From assembly GCA_937894795.1 (NCBI GenBank), contig CALCQV010000048.1, positions 1-22,830 of the forward strand: a DNA stretch of 22,830 bases. The letters run 5' to 3'. This stretch comes from an uncultured Bacteroidales bacterium (lineage in GTDB: Bacteria; Bacteroidota; Bacteroidia; Bacteroidales; Lentimicrobiaceae). Shown here piece after piece: positions 8,550 to 16,740 of the stretch (the first letter of the stretch is position 1; every line of letters begins with the position of its first letter). Below the pieces are notes generated by a model. It did no database searches. It was not told where the DNA came from and worked only from the letters and a program-made list of their open reading frames with translations. A program made the translations under genes and the position numbers.

Positions 8550-8795
8550 TTGCCACTATTGTGTGTTAGTCTTTAATGATAATCTTGTAGAAGAAAGCTA
8601 ACAAATGTTGACTTTTTTAGCATCATTGTAAGGGTTATTATTCTGCTCAAAAAAAAATAAATAAAAAAAATGTTGGCAATTGATATAGTTAAACTTAACA
8701 TTCAGAAGGGTAATATACTATATTTCATTATTTTAGGTCTACTAAACACATGTTTGATATTCAATTAGTTACATGTATTAATTTTAGTGAAAAAA

Positions 8796-8826
8796 TTGAA
8801 ATTTTTACTGAATAGTTATATTTTTG
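8796..8826 (+). promoter_or_regulatory. Promoter of the rnf operon
   Basis: TTG at 8796-8798 and TATTTTTG at 8819-8826 (TAnnTTTG) are separated by 20 bases, which fits the Bacteroidota primary sigma-factor promoter with -33 and -7 elements. Transcription would start near 8832, giving a leader of about 35 nt before the rnfB GTG. This is the best complete promoter in the window. Confidence 0.6.
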
Positions 8827-8830
8827 TGAG

Positions 8831-8848
8831 GCTTAAGATATTTTAAGC
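8831..8848 (+). repeat. Inverted repeat at the rnf transcription start region
   Basis: GCTTAA (8831-8836) and TTAAGC (8843-8848) are perfect 6-bp arms around GATATT, five bases after the -7 element. As DNA it sits where a repressor would block initiation; as RNA it would be a short 5' hairpin. No known regulator consensus was recognised. Confidence 0.45.
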
Positions 8849-8866
8849 GGTTAAAAACTACGTTTA

Positions 8867-9739
8867 GTGAGCCAGACTATTCTATTCGCAATCATTGCTC
8901 TGTGTATTCTTGGTGTTACTGCTGCTGTGATACTTTACTATATTGCACAGAAGTTCAAAGTAATTGAAGATCCCAATATTGACATTGTTAACGATATGCT
9001 CCCAGGTGCAAACTGTGGCGGTTGTGGTTTTGCAGGCTGTCGCGCATTAGCTGAAGCAATTGTAAAATCAAAGGATCTGAGTGTTCAGAAATGTCCTGTT
9101 GGTGGTAATGATGTTATGAAACAGATTAGTGAGTTTTTGGGACTTAATTCTGTTGAAACAGAGCCCCAGATTGCTGTTGTTCGATGTCAGGGGAGTAAAA
9201 TAAATGCACCCTCGCGCATAAAATATGAAGGAGCAGAATCATGTGCCTTTGCCCATTACCTATCAGCCGGTGAGTCAGGATGTCAATATGGATGTTTAGG
9301 TGAAGGTGATTGCGTTCGCGCCTGTCTATTTGATGCCATTATTATAGATGAATCCACAGGTCTTCCTATTGTATTTGATGAGAAATGTGTAGCATGTGGT
9401 GCTTGCGTTAAAGCTTGTCCCAGAGCAATCATTGAATTAAGACCCAAAGGGAAAAAGGATAGACGTATATATGTATCATGTATAAGTAAGGATAAAGGAG
9501 CAATTGCAAGAAAGAGCTGTAACACGGCCTGTATTGGATGTGGTAAATGCGTTAAAGAATGTGCCTTTGGAGCAATCACCCTGGAAAACAATCTGGCTTA
9601 CATAGATCCATTAAAGTGTACACTATGCCGCAAATGTGTTGCAGTTTGTCCAACATCTGCAATTATTGAATTAAACTTCCCGGCTAGAAAACAAAAAACA
9701 GATACTGAGGAGCTTTCAGAGCCAGTAAAAACAGCATAA
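8867..9739 (+). CDS. rnfB: Rnf complex subunit B, electron-input iron-sulfur protein
   Basis: The 290-residue protein has one N-terminal membrane helix (~3-26), then the RnfB-type cluster motif GANCGGCGFAGC with Cys50, 53, 58 and the more distant Cys76. A set of ferredoxin-like motifs follows: Cys126/139/143/149/153, KCVACGACVKACP (174-184), CNTACIGCGKCVKEC (218-232) and KCTLCRKCVAVCP (251-261). In total 25 cysteines allow up to about six [4Fe-4S] clusters, more than the ~192-residue RsxB of E. coli. RnfB accepts electrons from reduced ferredoxin. The start is GTG at 8867, placed directly before the membrane helix. It is the first gene of rnfBCDGEA, the order common in Bacteroidota. Confidence 0.95.
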   Translation: MSQTILFAIIALCILGVTAAVILYYIAQKFKVIEDPNIDIVNDMLPGANCGGCGFAGCRALAEAIVKSKDLSVQKCPVGGNDVMKQISEFLGLNSVETEPQIAVVRCQGSKINAPSRIKYEGAESCAFAHYLSAGESGCQYGCLGEGDCVRACLFDAIIIDESTGLPIVFDEKCVACGACVKACPRAIIELRPKGKKDRRIYVSCISKDKGAIARKSCNTACIGCGKCVKECAFGAITLENNLAYIDPLKCTLCRKCVAVCPTSAIIELNFPARKQKTDTEELSEPVKTA

Positions 9740-9779
9740 TCTATATACTAAGATAAGACTAACAGTAATACTTAATATC

Positions 9780-9785
9780 GGAGGA
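9780..9785 (+). promoter_or_regulatory. Shine-Dalgarno site of rnfC
   Basis: GGAGGA lies 7 bases before the TTG at 9793. It fixes the non-ATG start of rnfC and is unusual here, since most genes in the window lack a recognisable Shine-Dalgarno site. Confidence 0.7.
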
Positions 9786-9792
9786 ATTTTAA

Positions 9793-11124
9793 TTGAAGAC
9801 TTTTAAACTAGGTGGAGTTCATCCAAAAGAGAATAAAATCACTGCCGATAAACCAATTACGAATCTCCCACTTCCTGCTAAAGTGAGTATTCCACTCTCC
9901 CAAAGTCTTGGTGCTCCCTCAAAACCATTGGTTGACAAAGGTGCCATTGTAAAGACCGGTCAATTGATTGCTAAAGGAGAATCATTTATTTCATCAAATA
10001 TCCATTCTTCCGTTTCAGGGAAAGTGGTGAAAATTGATGAGATAACTGATGCATCAGGATATAGAAAGCCGGCAGTCATAATAGAAGTGGAGGGTGATGA
10101 ATGGATGGAGACCATTGACAGGTCGCTAGAAATTAAGACAGAGATTACTTTATCAAGAGAACAGATTATTGAAAAAATTAAGGATCTGGGTGTGGTAGGC
10201 CTTGGTGGAGCTACTTTTCCTACGCATGTTAAGTTGATGGTGCCATCCGATAAGAACGCCGAATTCCTTATTATTAACGGGGTTGAATGTGAACCTTTCC
10301 TTACTTCAGATCATCGTTTAATGCTTGAGAAAGCTGAAGAGATAATTATCGGTATACGCATATTGATGATCGCTTTAAATGTTAATAAAGCATTTATTGG
10401 CATAGAAAATAACAAGCCTGATGCAATAGCCCATTTAACCGGATTGACTGATAAATACGAAAACATAAGTGTAGTCGCACTAAAAGTCAAATACCCGCAA
10501 GGTGGTGAAAAACAATTGATTAAAGCAATAACAGGGAGAGAAGTCCCTTCTGGTAAGCTGCCAATTGAAACAGGATGTATTGTTAATAATGTAGGGACAG
10601 CATACGCTGTTTATGAAGCGGTTCAGAAGAGCAAGCCATTATTTGAAAGAGTCGTCACGGTAACCGGTAAATCATTGAGTGATCCGGGTAATTTCCTGGT
10701 AAGAATTGGATCGCCGGTTGATTACCTTGTAGAGCATGCCGGGGGATTACCATCAGATACGGGAAAGGTTATAAGTGGCGGACCTATGATGGGGAAAGCA
10801 CTTACTTCACTTGAGGTTCCTATCGTAAAAGGAACTTCAGGAATTGTCATTGTTCCTGAAAAGAAAAGTCATCGTGTAAATATTCATAATTGCATTAGAT
10901 GTACGCGTTGCATCACAGTATGTCCAATTGGACTGCAGCCGGTATTACTCGCACAACTTACGGCAGCAGAGAAATATGAAGAGGCCGAAAAGGCTTATAT
11001 AATGGATTGCATGGAATGTGGTTCCTGTCAGTATACTTGTCCTTCAGGTCGGCCACTTCTTGATTATATGAGATTAGGTAAAGGAAAAGTTGGCAACATA
11101 ATAAGAAACAGAATAAAAAACTAG
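9793..11124 (+). CDS. rnfC: Rnf complex subunit C
   Basis: The 443-residue protein begins MKTFKLGGVHPKENK, the usual RnfC start, encoded from a TTG with a strong ribosome-binding site. It has an N-terminal barrel-sandwich domain (~30-110), a flavin/NADH-binding domain with GLGGATFPTHVK (~137-148) and INGVECEPFLTSDHR, an SLBB domain (~265-350), and two [4Fe-4S] motifs: Cys367/370/373/377 and Cys406/409/412/416. RnfC is the peripheral cytoplasmic subunit that binds NAD(H) and exchanges electrons with RnfB. It is followed after one base by rnfD. Confidence 0.95.
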   Translation: MKTFKLGGVHPKENKITADKPITNLPLPAKVSIPLSQSLGAPSKPLVDKGAIVKTGQLIAKGESFISSNIHSSVSGKVVKIDEITDASGYRKPAVIIEVEGDEWMETIDRSLEIKTEITLSREQIIEKIKDLGVVGLGGATFPTHVKLMVPSDKNAEFLIINGVECEPFLTSDHRLMLEKAEEIIIGIRILMIALNVNKAFIGIENNKPDAIAHLTGLTDKYENISVVALKVKYPQGGEKQLIKAITGREVPSGKLPIETGCIVNNVGTAYAVYEAVQKSKPLFERVVTVTGKSLSDPGNFLVRIGSPVDYLVEHAGGLPSDTGKVISGGPMMGKALTSLEVPIVKGTSGIVIVPEKKSHRVNIHNCIRCTRCITVCPIGLQPVLLAQLTAAEKYEEAEKAYIMDCMECGSCQYTCPSGRPLLDYMRLGKGKVGNIIRNRIKN

Positions 11125-11125
11125 T

Positions 11126-12157
11126 ATGAGTATATTAACCGTATCGGGATCTCCTCACGTACATGGACAACAAGATGTCAGGTCTATCATGTATGGAGTT
11201 GTAATAGCCATGATTCCTGCAATTTTAGTATCTATCTATTTTTTCGGACTGGATTCAGTGAGAGTAATTTTTATTTCCATAGTATCCTGTCTATTTTTTG
11301 AATGGCTTATTCAAAAGTATCTGCTAAAGGGGCCAATAACAATAACAGATGGCTCAGCCCTGGTAACAGGGGTCCTATTGGCTTTTAATGTCCCATCCAA
11401 TTTGCCTTCACTTATTATTATCATTGGATCTCTCGTATCAATAGCAATTGCAAAGATGTCGTTTGGTGGTTTGGGCAAAAACCCATTCAATCCAGCCCTT
11501 ATAGGGAGAGTATTTCTTTTAATCTCATTTCCTGTACAAATGACTACCTGGCCATCGCCTTCACCAATGTTTAGCAGTGAGATAGTAGATGCAGTATCGG
11601 GTCCAACTACCCTGGGAATGTTAAAAGAGGGATTGATGGAAGGAAAAACTGTTGGCGAAATTATTGCTACAAGTGGATTTCCCGGTTATTTTAATGATTT
11701 AACTGGTGCTCAGGGCGGATCTTTAGGAGAAGTTTCTGCGTTAGCTTTGCTGCTTGGTGCCATTTATATGTTTTTGCGAAAAATCATAACATGGCATATC
11801 CCGGTTGCATATTTAGGTTCCGCATTCCTTTTTTCTGCAATACTATGGTTAATTGATCCGGAATCATATCTTGATCCAGTGATAAGTATGTTAGCAGGAG
11901 GCATGATTCTAGGCGTGTTCTTTATGGCAACAGATATGGTAACCTCACCTATGTCTGCCAAAGGCCAGATTTTATTTGGAATAGGAGCAGGTTTGCTTAC
12001 AATTACAATCCGTAATTGGGGTGCATATCCTGAAGGAGTATCTTTTGCAATATTGATCATGAATGCATGTACACCATTGATTAATAAAGGGTTCAAACCT
12101 AAGCGATTTGGATCTGTTCCGGTTCAGACAACTATTAAAGCAGCTAAAAAAGGTTAG
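11126..12157 (+). CDS. rnfD: Rnf complex subunit D, membrane flavoprotein
   Basis: The 343-residue integral membrane protein has about eight to ten hydrophobic segments. It carries RnfD/NqrB motifs: GGLGKNPFNPALIGRVF (114-130), DAVSGPTTL (155-163) and MATDMVTSPMSAKG (267-280). FMN is bound covalently to a Thr in the S-G-A-T-like motif of this family; here the motif reads SGPT, so Thr161 is the expected site. With RnfG, E and A it forms the ion-translocating membrane core. ATG starts one base after the rnfC stop, so translation is probably coupled. Confidence 0.95.
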   Translation: MSILTVSGSPHVHGQQDVRSIMYGVVIAMIPAILVSIYFFGLDSVRVIFISIVSCLFFEWLIQKYLLKGPITITDGSALVTGVLLAFNVPSNLPSLIIIIGSLVSIAIAKMSFGGLGKNPFNPALIGRVFLLISFPVQMTTWPSPSPMFSSEIVDAVSGPTTLGMLKEGLMEGKTVGEIIATSGFPGYFNDLTGAQGGSLGEVSALALLLGAIYMFLRKIITWHIPVAYLGSAFLFSAILWLIDPESYLDPVISMLAGGMILGVFFMATDMVTSPMSAKGQILFGIGAGLLTITIRNWGAYPEGVSFAILIMNACTPLINKGFKPKRFGSVPVQTTIKAAKKG

Positions 12158-12160
12158 ATT

Positions 12161-12835
12161 ATGGCAAAGCTTGAATCATCGCTCATGAATATGGTCTTAT
12201 CGCTTTTCGTTATATCACTCGTGATGGCAGCAGCCTTAGGATTTGTATATAATATTACAAAAGAACCAATTGCTGAAGCAATAAAAGCCAAAGAGGTCAA
12301 CGCAATTAAAGAAGTTCTTCCTCCCTTTGATAACGATCCAGTTTCAACTATAACGGATATTGAAGGCTTGTCTTTTTATAAAGCTACCATGGGAGGAGAA
12401 ATAGTGGGGTATGCTGCCAAAACATATACTGATAAGGGTTATAGCGGTAGATTTGATCTAATGGTTGGCTTTCTGCCTGATGGCACTATTAATAAGACAG
12501 TAGTGCTCCAACAAAAGGAAACGCCGGGCCTTGGTAATAATATTCTTCAACCCAAATTCAGTGATCAGTTTAAAAATATCAATATTGCTAATTTAAATGA
12601 TCAACTGCTAAGCGTAAAAAAGGACGGAGGTACTATTGATGCAATTTCAGCTGCAACAATTTCTTCCAGGGCTTATTGTGATGGAATTCAAAAAGCTTAT
12701 AATGCTTTTATTACTAATTATGTAAATAAACCGACTGATTCAGTGGACATGAATACAGGTGATTCAGAATCAGATGTATTATCAGATACGACCACTAATG
12801 CAGAAAGCAAAGAAAGTAAAGGAGGACGGAAATGA
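12161..12835 (+). CDS. rnfG: Rnf complex subunit G, covalent FMN protein
   Basis: The 224-residue protein has one N-terminal membrane helix (~10-30) and an extracytoplasmic FMN-binding domain. The flavinylation motif is DAISAATISS (160-169), with Thr166 as the expected FMN phosphoester site; the usual glycine of S-G-A-T is Ala here. The sequence around ETPGLGNNI (120-128) is a family hallmark. The last ~35 residues are a Ser/Thr/Asp-rich tail without known function. It needs an ApbE-type flavin transferase, which is not in the window. The start is three bases after rnfD and the stop overlaps rnfE by ATGA. Confidence 0.93.
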   Translation: MAKLESSLMNMVLSLFVISLVMAAALGFVYNITKEPIAEAIKAKEVNAIKEVLPPFDNDPVSTITDIEGLSFYKATMGGEIVGYAAKTYTDKGYSGRFDLMVGFLPDGTINKTVVLQQKETPGLGNNILQPKFSDQFKNINIANLNDQLLSVKKDGGTIDAISAATISSRAYCDGIQKAYNAFITNYVNKPTDSVDMNTGDSESDVLSDTTTNAESKESKGGRK

Positions 12836-13428
12836 AAAACATGAAATTCTTTACAGAAGGATTAATCCGAAGTAACCCTACTTTTGTATTGGTACTGGGC
12901 ACCTGCCCAACACTTGCTGTCACGACTGCTGCTATTAATGGAATTGGAATGGGCGCCGCTACTACTTTTGTATTGGTGTGCTCCAATTTATTAATTGCTG
13001 CATTAAAGAATTTCATACCTGATAAGGTTCGAATTGCAGCATTTATTTTAATTATAGCATCGTTTGTCACGGTTGTCGACCTGGTAATGAAGGCATTTAC
13101 TCCTGATTTATACAACACATTAGGCATTTTTATTCCTCTTATTGTTGTTAACTGCATTATTCTTGGCAGAGCAGAAGCCTTTGCACAAAAAAACAAGGTA
13201 CTTCCTGCTATCCTTGACGGACTTGGAATGGGCATAGGTTTTACGCTTGCAATAACATTATTGGCAAGCATTAGAGAATTACTTGGAAATGGGTCGATAT
13301 TTGACATAAAACTTGTTGGAGATAACGTCTCTACCATATTATTATTCATCCTTCCTCCCGGTGCATTCATAACTTATGGATATCTGATTGCCATTATGAA
13401 TCGGCTGAAATCAAGGTTTAGTAGTTAA
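12832..13428 (+). CDS. rnfE: Rnf complex subunit E
   Basis: The 198-residue integral membrane protein has about six transmembrane segments. It shows the RnfE/NqrD pattern NPTFVLVLGTCPTLAVT near the N-terminus and a second conserved cysteine in IVVNCIILGRAEAFA: Cys25 and Cys108. In relatives such paired cysteines of RnfA and RnfE hold an Fe-S centre in the membrane. The ATG overlaps the rnfG stop codon (ATGA), indicating coupled translation. Confidence 0.95.
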   Translation: MKNMKFFTEGLIRSNPTFVLVLGTCPTLAVTTAAINGIGMGAATTFVLVCSNLLIAALKNFIPDKVRIAAFILIIASFVTVVDLVMKAFTPDLYNTLGIFIPLIVVNCIILGRAEAFAQKNKVLPAILDGLGMGIGFTLAITLLASIRELLGNGSIFDIKLVGDNVSTILLFILPPGAFITYGYLIAIMNRLKSRFSS

Positions 13429-13484
13429 TCAGTCTTTAATCTATGTCGTTTAACCAGATGAGTTTCAATTAATACCTGTATACC

Positions 13485-14057
13485 ATGGAATATGTAAACA
13501 TAATTATCTTAGCATTGCTCGTAAACAATGTAGTCCTTGCTCAATTTCTTGGTATTTGTCCATTTCTGGGTGTGTCAGGAAAAGTATCTACATCACTGGG
13601 TATGGGCGCTGCAGTGGTGTTCGTAATGGCATTGGCTAACCTTGTAACCTATCTTATACAAAATTACATGCTCGTACCATTGAAAGTGGAATTCATGCAG
13701 ACTATAACTTTTATTCTAGTTATTGCATTTCTGGTACAAGTTGTTGAAATTATTCTCAAGAAATCAGCACCTTCATTGTATCAGGCTTTAGGTATCTACC
13801 TTCCTCTGATCACTACAAACTGTGCTGTATTAGGTATCGCCATTCTGGCAATTCAAAAAGAGTATTCACTGGTGGAAAGTGTTGTTTATTCAAGTGCTAC
13901 GGCTGTAGGATTTACTTTTGCCTTGATATTAATGGCAGGAATACGTGAACAACTGGAGCTTCTGGATATGCCAAAAGGTATGAAGGGATTTCCACTTACA
14001 CTAATCATTGCCGGATTACTCTCAATGGCATTTATGGGATTTGCCGGGTTGGTGTAG
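13485..14057 (+). CDS. rnfA: Rnf complex subunit A
   Basis: The 190-residue integral membrane protein has about six transmembrane segments and is homologous to RnfE in inverted topology. It has NNVVLAQFLGICPFLGVSG (14-32, Cys25) and TTNCAVLGIAI (Cys113), the pair that with RnfE holds the intramembrane Fe-S centre in the family. It is the last gene of the operon, 56 bases after rnfE. No clear terminator was found in the 104 bases before the convergent DUF5916 gene. Confidence 0.95.
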   Translation: MEYVNIIILALLVNNVVLAQFLGICPFLGVSGKVSTSLGMGAAVVFVMALANLVTYLIQNYMLVPLKVEFMQTITFILVIAFLVQVVEIILKKSAPSLYQALGIYLPLITTNCAVLGIAILAIQKEYSLVESVVYSSATAVGFTFALILMAGIREQLELLDMPKGMKGFPLTLIIAGLLSMAFMGFAGLV

Positions 14058-14161
14058 GAAATGAATGTATCAGAAACCTGAACTATAATGGCTAGGGATA
14101 ATCAGTAGATGCAGCACCTTATAATTCCGATTTATGAATGTTAACTTTAGGATCTTTCTTC

Positions 14162-16618
14162 CTATTTCTTTAACATCTGATAATCCAGGTAATAAAGTAT
14201 TTTCAGACTCAGGTTATTGATCTGAGGTGAATTAATCATACGGTCGAAGTTCTTAAAGTAGTTTAGATTGTATTGATTCTCTTCGTTTTGTATGGCATTC
14301 TTCCATACAACATTAATTAAACTACCCGGTGAAAATTCCCATCCAAATACAAGATCGATATTGAACGAATTGTAGTTGTAATCATGATTACCCGTAATAT
14401 TCACATCGCCATTCAAATGACCGTTATCATCTAAAAGAAAATAATCGGCATATTCTCCCTTCTGCCAGTAATGGCGCAACCACAGACTTAAGGAAATTTT
14501 ATTATTAAACATGTATTCGCTGGAAATGGAACTTGTAATGGTTTGAATGTCACGATTACCGAAAATTATCAGTGGTTTGGAACTAATAAGAGTATCTGTG
14601 AATTTGGTTACAAACCCCTTGTCATCTTTACCCCATTGCAGACTTATGGCAGGAGACAGCTTGAATTTGTCACTCAATCGCAAAATGGGTTTTAAATTAT
14701 AATAACTCCATACGGTTTCTCCAAAATCTTTGCTTATCTCGATATCACCATCGAGTGCAAATAATTTACGATAATCACTGGAGAAACTGAATGAACCCGA
14801 AACATATCCCGGAGTTATCCAATATCGTCCGTAGGTACGGGGCTCATAATAATCATACCTATCGAACGGTGAATACCCAAAAGTTCCCCAAAGACTCAGA
14901 TAATTAGTGAGAGTGGTGTTATATCTGTATGTGATGACTGAATTAATGTTCTCTTTTGTAGAAATTTTCTCTTCTCTAAAGAAATTAATACTTTGATAAA
15001 AGTATCTGAAATGGCCAAAAGGTTGAAAAACATTATAACCAAGGGTCAATCCTCTGTCAATCCAATCGTTTGTCATATTTACACCCAGGTCATTCCGGTT
15101 ATATTTATTATCCATTGCCAATTGGTAGATGCTAAAGCGGAATTTCCCTTTGGTTTTTTGGAATTCAATATTATAAAATAAACCAGGTTTTGAATAACCT
15201 GGGTTGCTTTCACCATTAAATACAGGCGCTTTAATGGTAGATAGGCTAAGGTCAAATTTTAATTGGTAAGTATTTGACTTTTCACTTAACTTGAAACCAC
15301 CTCCTCCAACATTTGATTGCTTCCATCCATCAGGGCGTGTAACATTAGTATTGATAAGGTAAACTGAAGAGTTATTGGGCAGGTTCTGATCAAGCACAAG
15401 AATATTGTAATTTGTTAGAGGGTCAGTCAGAATCTCCCGTCGATGATTGAGTGAGTCTGCAATCACGGCATAGGTATTTCCTGTTAGAGCATTAAACACG
15501 CCTATTCCAAGACCAGAATAAGTTCTGCCTGATAATTTGACTGCATTAATTAACTTTGAGGAATATGGATTTGATACTAAATGTTCGCCATTCCTAAGTG
15601 AATCATTTGCACTTGAGTAATTAATAGGGACATGGCCAATTCGACGTGAGTAGAATAGGTCACCCTTCTGAAAGAGATCAATGCCTTCATTAAAAAATGG
15701 TCTGTTTTCATCGTAGACAAGTTCAAAGGGTGATAGATTTTTTTCTATTTCATCTGATTGAACCTGACTAAAATCGGGCATTAATATCATATCGAGGGTA
15801 AAACTTTCATTTAATCCCCATTTCAAATCCATTCCGCCGTTATAATTATAACTAATAGCATCGTTTTTAACATCAGGATTGCTATTATGCTGAATGCCGG
15901 CAGAAATATATGGAAGGATGGAGAGTCTTAAAGGAGGGTCAACATCCCTTAACCCGGTTAGTGTTCCCCAATAATTCAGTGTATTATCAGTATCTCTTGG
16001 TTCCAGTGACCATTGGTCCTCTTCGCGATTTCGTCTGATACTTCTAATTAGTTGAAGTCCCCATTCCTGACTCTTTGCAGCAGGGAATCGCAAAGCAGAA
16101 TAGGGAATCTTCATTTCTGCTACCCAGCCATCGGTTGTTATATTGACCTCGCTGCTCCAAACAGCATCATAGGTCTCATCTACTATACGCTTATCTATCT
16201 GAATACCTGATGCTGAAACACCAAATGCATATGCATCCTGCTTGTTGTTGTATGTGTCGAAACCTATGTAAAAATAGTCAGCATTCTTACCGTCACTGTC
16301 ACGCACAGCAAGTTCCTTTTTTATACTATCAGGGAATTGATCATACATCATCGCTCCAACATAAATTGCTTTATCATCATAAATTATTCGAACTTCAGTA
16401 TTGAAATTTGAAGGTGTGTTATAATCAGGACTTTCTTGTCTGAATCCACTAGCTATTTTTGCATTCTGCCAAACTGCTTCATCAAGAATTCCATCAATCT
16501 CTGGTGCTTCTGACACACGGATAGCTTCAACAGTCCGTTGATTATCACTTTTCTGCGCTGATACTACATTAGCACATATTAAAAATAGGAGTGAAAATAA
16601 AATTATGAGTCTTTGCAT
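14162..16618 (-). CDS. DUF5916 outer-membrane protein with CBM9-like N-terminal domain
   Basis: The 818-residue protein has a signal peptide ending in VVSA at residue 21. Next comes a family 9 carbohydrate-binding-like domain (~30-215) with the hallmark EIDGILDEAVW, then EVRIIYDDKAIYVGAMMYD and GWVAEMKIPYSALRFP. The remaining ~580 residues are rich in alternating hydrophobic/aromatic strands, contain PDFSQVQSDE and NLSPFELVYDENRPFFNEG, and end in YYLDYQMLKK; this is the DUF5916 beta-barrel region. Proteins of this type are common in Bacteroidota and are presumed outer-membrane proteins; their role is unknown, and sugar or peptide handling has been suggested from the binding domain only. It is a single-gene unit, convergent with rnfA. 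A promoter motif lies only 7 bases before its ATG. Confidence 0.88.
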   Translation of the reverse strand: MQRLIILFSLLFLICANVVSAQKSDNQRTVEAIRVSEAPEIDGILDEAVWQNAKIASGFRQESPDYNTPSNFNTEVRIIYDDKAIYVGAMMYDQFPDSIKKELAVRDSDGKNADYFYIGFDTYNNKQDAYAFGVSASGIQIDKRIVDETYDAVWSSEVNITTDGWVAEMKIPYSALRFPAAKSQEWGLQLIRSIRRNREEDQWSLEPRDTDNTLNYWGTLTGLRDVDPPLRLSILPYISAGIQHNSNPDVKNDAISYNYNGGMDLKWGLNESFTLDMILMPDFSQVQSDEIEKNLSPFELVYDENRPFFNEGIDLFQKGDLFYSRRIGHVPINYSSANDSLRNGEHLVSNPYSSKLINAVKLSGRTYSGLGIGVFNALTGNTYAVIADSLNHRREILTDPLTNYNILVLDQNLPNNSSVYLINTNVTRPDGWKQSNVGGGGFKLSEKSNTYQLKFDLSLSTIKAPVFNGESNPGYSKPGLFYNIEFQKTKGKFRFSIYQLAMDNKYNRNDLGVNMTNDWIDRGLTLGYNVFQPFGHFRYFYQSINFFREEKISTKENINSVITYRYNTTLTNYLSLWGTFGYSPFDRYDYYEPRTYGRYWITPGYVSGSFSFSSDYRKLFALDGDIEISKDFGETVWSYYNLKPILRLSDKFKLSPAISLQWGKDDKGFVTKFTDTLISSKPLIIFGNRDIQTITSSISSEYMFNNKISLSLWLRHYWQKGEYADYFLLDDNGHLNGDVNITGNHDYNYNSFNIDLVFGWEFSPGSLINVVWKNAIQNEENQYNLNYFKNFDRMINSPQINNLSLKILYYLDYQMLKK

Positions 16619-16625
16619 AAGTGAG

Positions 16626-16633
16626 CAAAGATA
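16626..16633 (-). promoter_or_regulatory. Candidate -7 element for the DUF5916 gene
   Basis: CAAAGATA reads TATCTTTG on the minus strand, a full TAnnTTTG match. Only seven bases (16619-16625) separate it from the ATG, so the mRNA would be nearly leaderless. No TTG was found at -33. Confidence 0.4.
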
Positions 16634-16707
16634 GTAATCTAAAAAAAACGGTATGTAACCATGATTAGTTTTTTTTTGCTTATAATTATAAATAATATAA
16701 AGGAGCT

Positions 16708-16740
16708 ATGTTATATTTGTTGAATATTGCAGAGCCATGA
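16708..16740 (+). CDS. Possible 10-codon leader ORF coupled to the GNAT gene
   Basis: ATG at 16708 opens MLYLLNIAEP and ends at TGA 16738-16740, which overlaps the GNAT ATG as ATGA. AGGAG at 16701-16705 lies two bases before the start, a rather short spacing. The competing view is that the TATATTTG inside it (16712-16719) is the promoter, in which case this frame is never transcribed in full. Confidence 0.2.
   Translation: MLYLLNIAEP
16712..16719 (+). promoter_or_regulatory. Candidate -7 element for the GNAT-ftsE pair
   Basis: TATATTTG is a full TAnnTTTG match, 17 bases before the GNAT ATG at 16737. There is no TTG at the expected -33 position. Confidence 0.4.

Larger units (their letters stand above)
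8550..8866 (+). other. A+T-rich regulatory gap upstream of rnfB
   Basis: No coding frame is convincing in these 317 bases. Visible items are: a bulged stem TGTTAG-T-CTTT (8564-8574) / AAAGCTAACA (8594-8603) followed about 10 bases later by a T6 run (possible weak terminator after rseC); A-runs at 8649-8670; an inverted repeat GTTAA-AC-TTAAC (8688-8699); the rnf promoter (8796-8826); and an inverted repeat in the leader (8831-8848). The length and content suggest that rnf has its own regulated promoter. Confidence 0.6.

Noticed and set aside
8688..8699. GTTAA-AC-TTAAC as a Rex (NADH-sensing repressor) site before rnf
   Set aside because: Rex-type sites have longer arms and a wider spacer; the outer bases do not match, so the call is not supported.
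12795..13370. 191-codon open frame on the minus strand opposite rnfE
   Set aside because: rnfE is a certain gene on the plus strand; the antisense translation has no recognisable domain and its openness follows from the codon pattern of a hydrophobic protein.
14058..14161. Terminator between rnfA and the convergent DUF5916 gene
   Set aside because: I found no stem with a T-run, only the short direct repeat ATGAATGT; not reported as a terminator.
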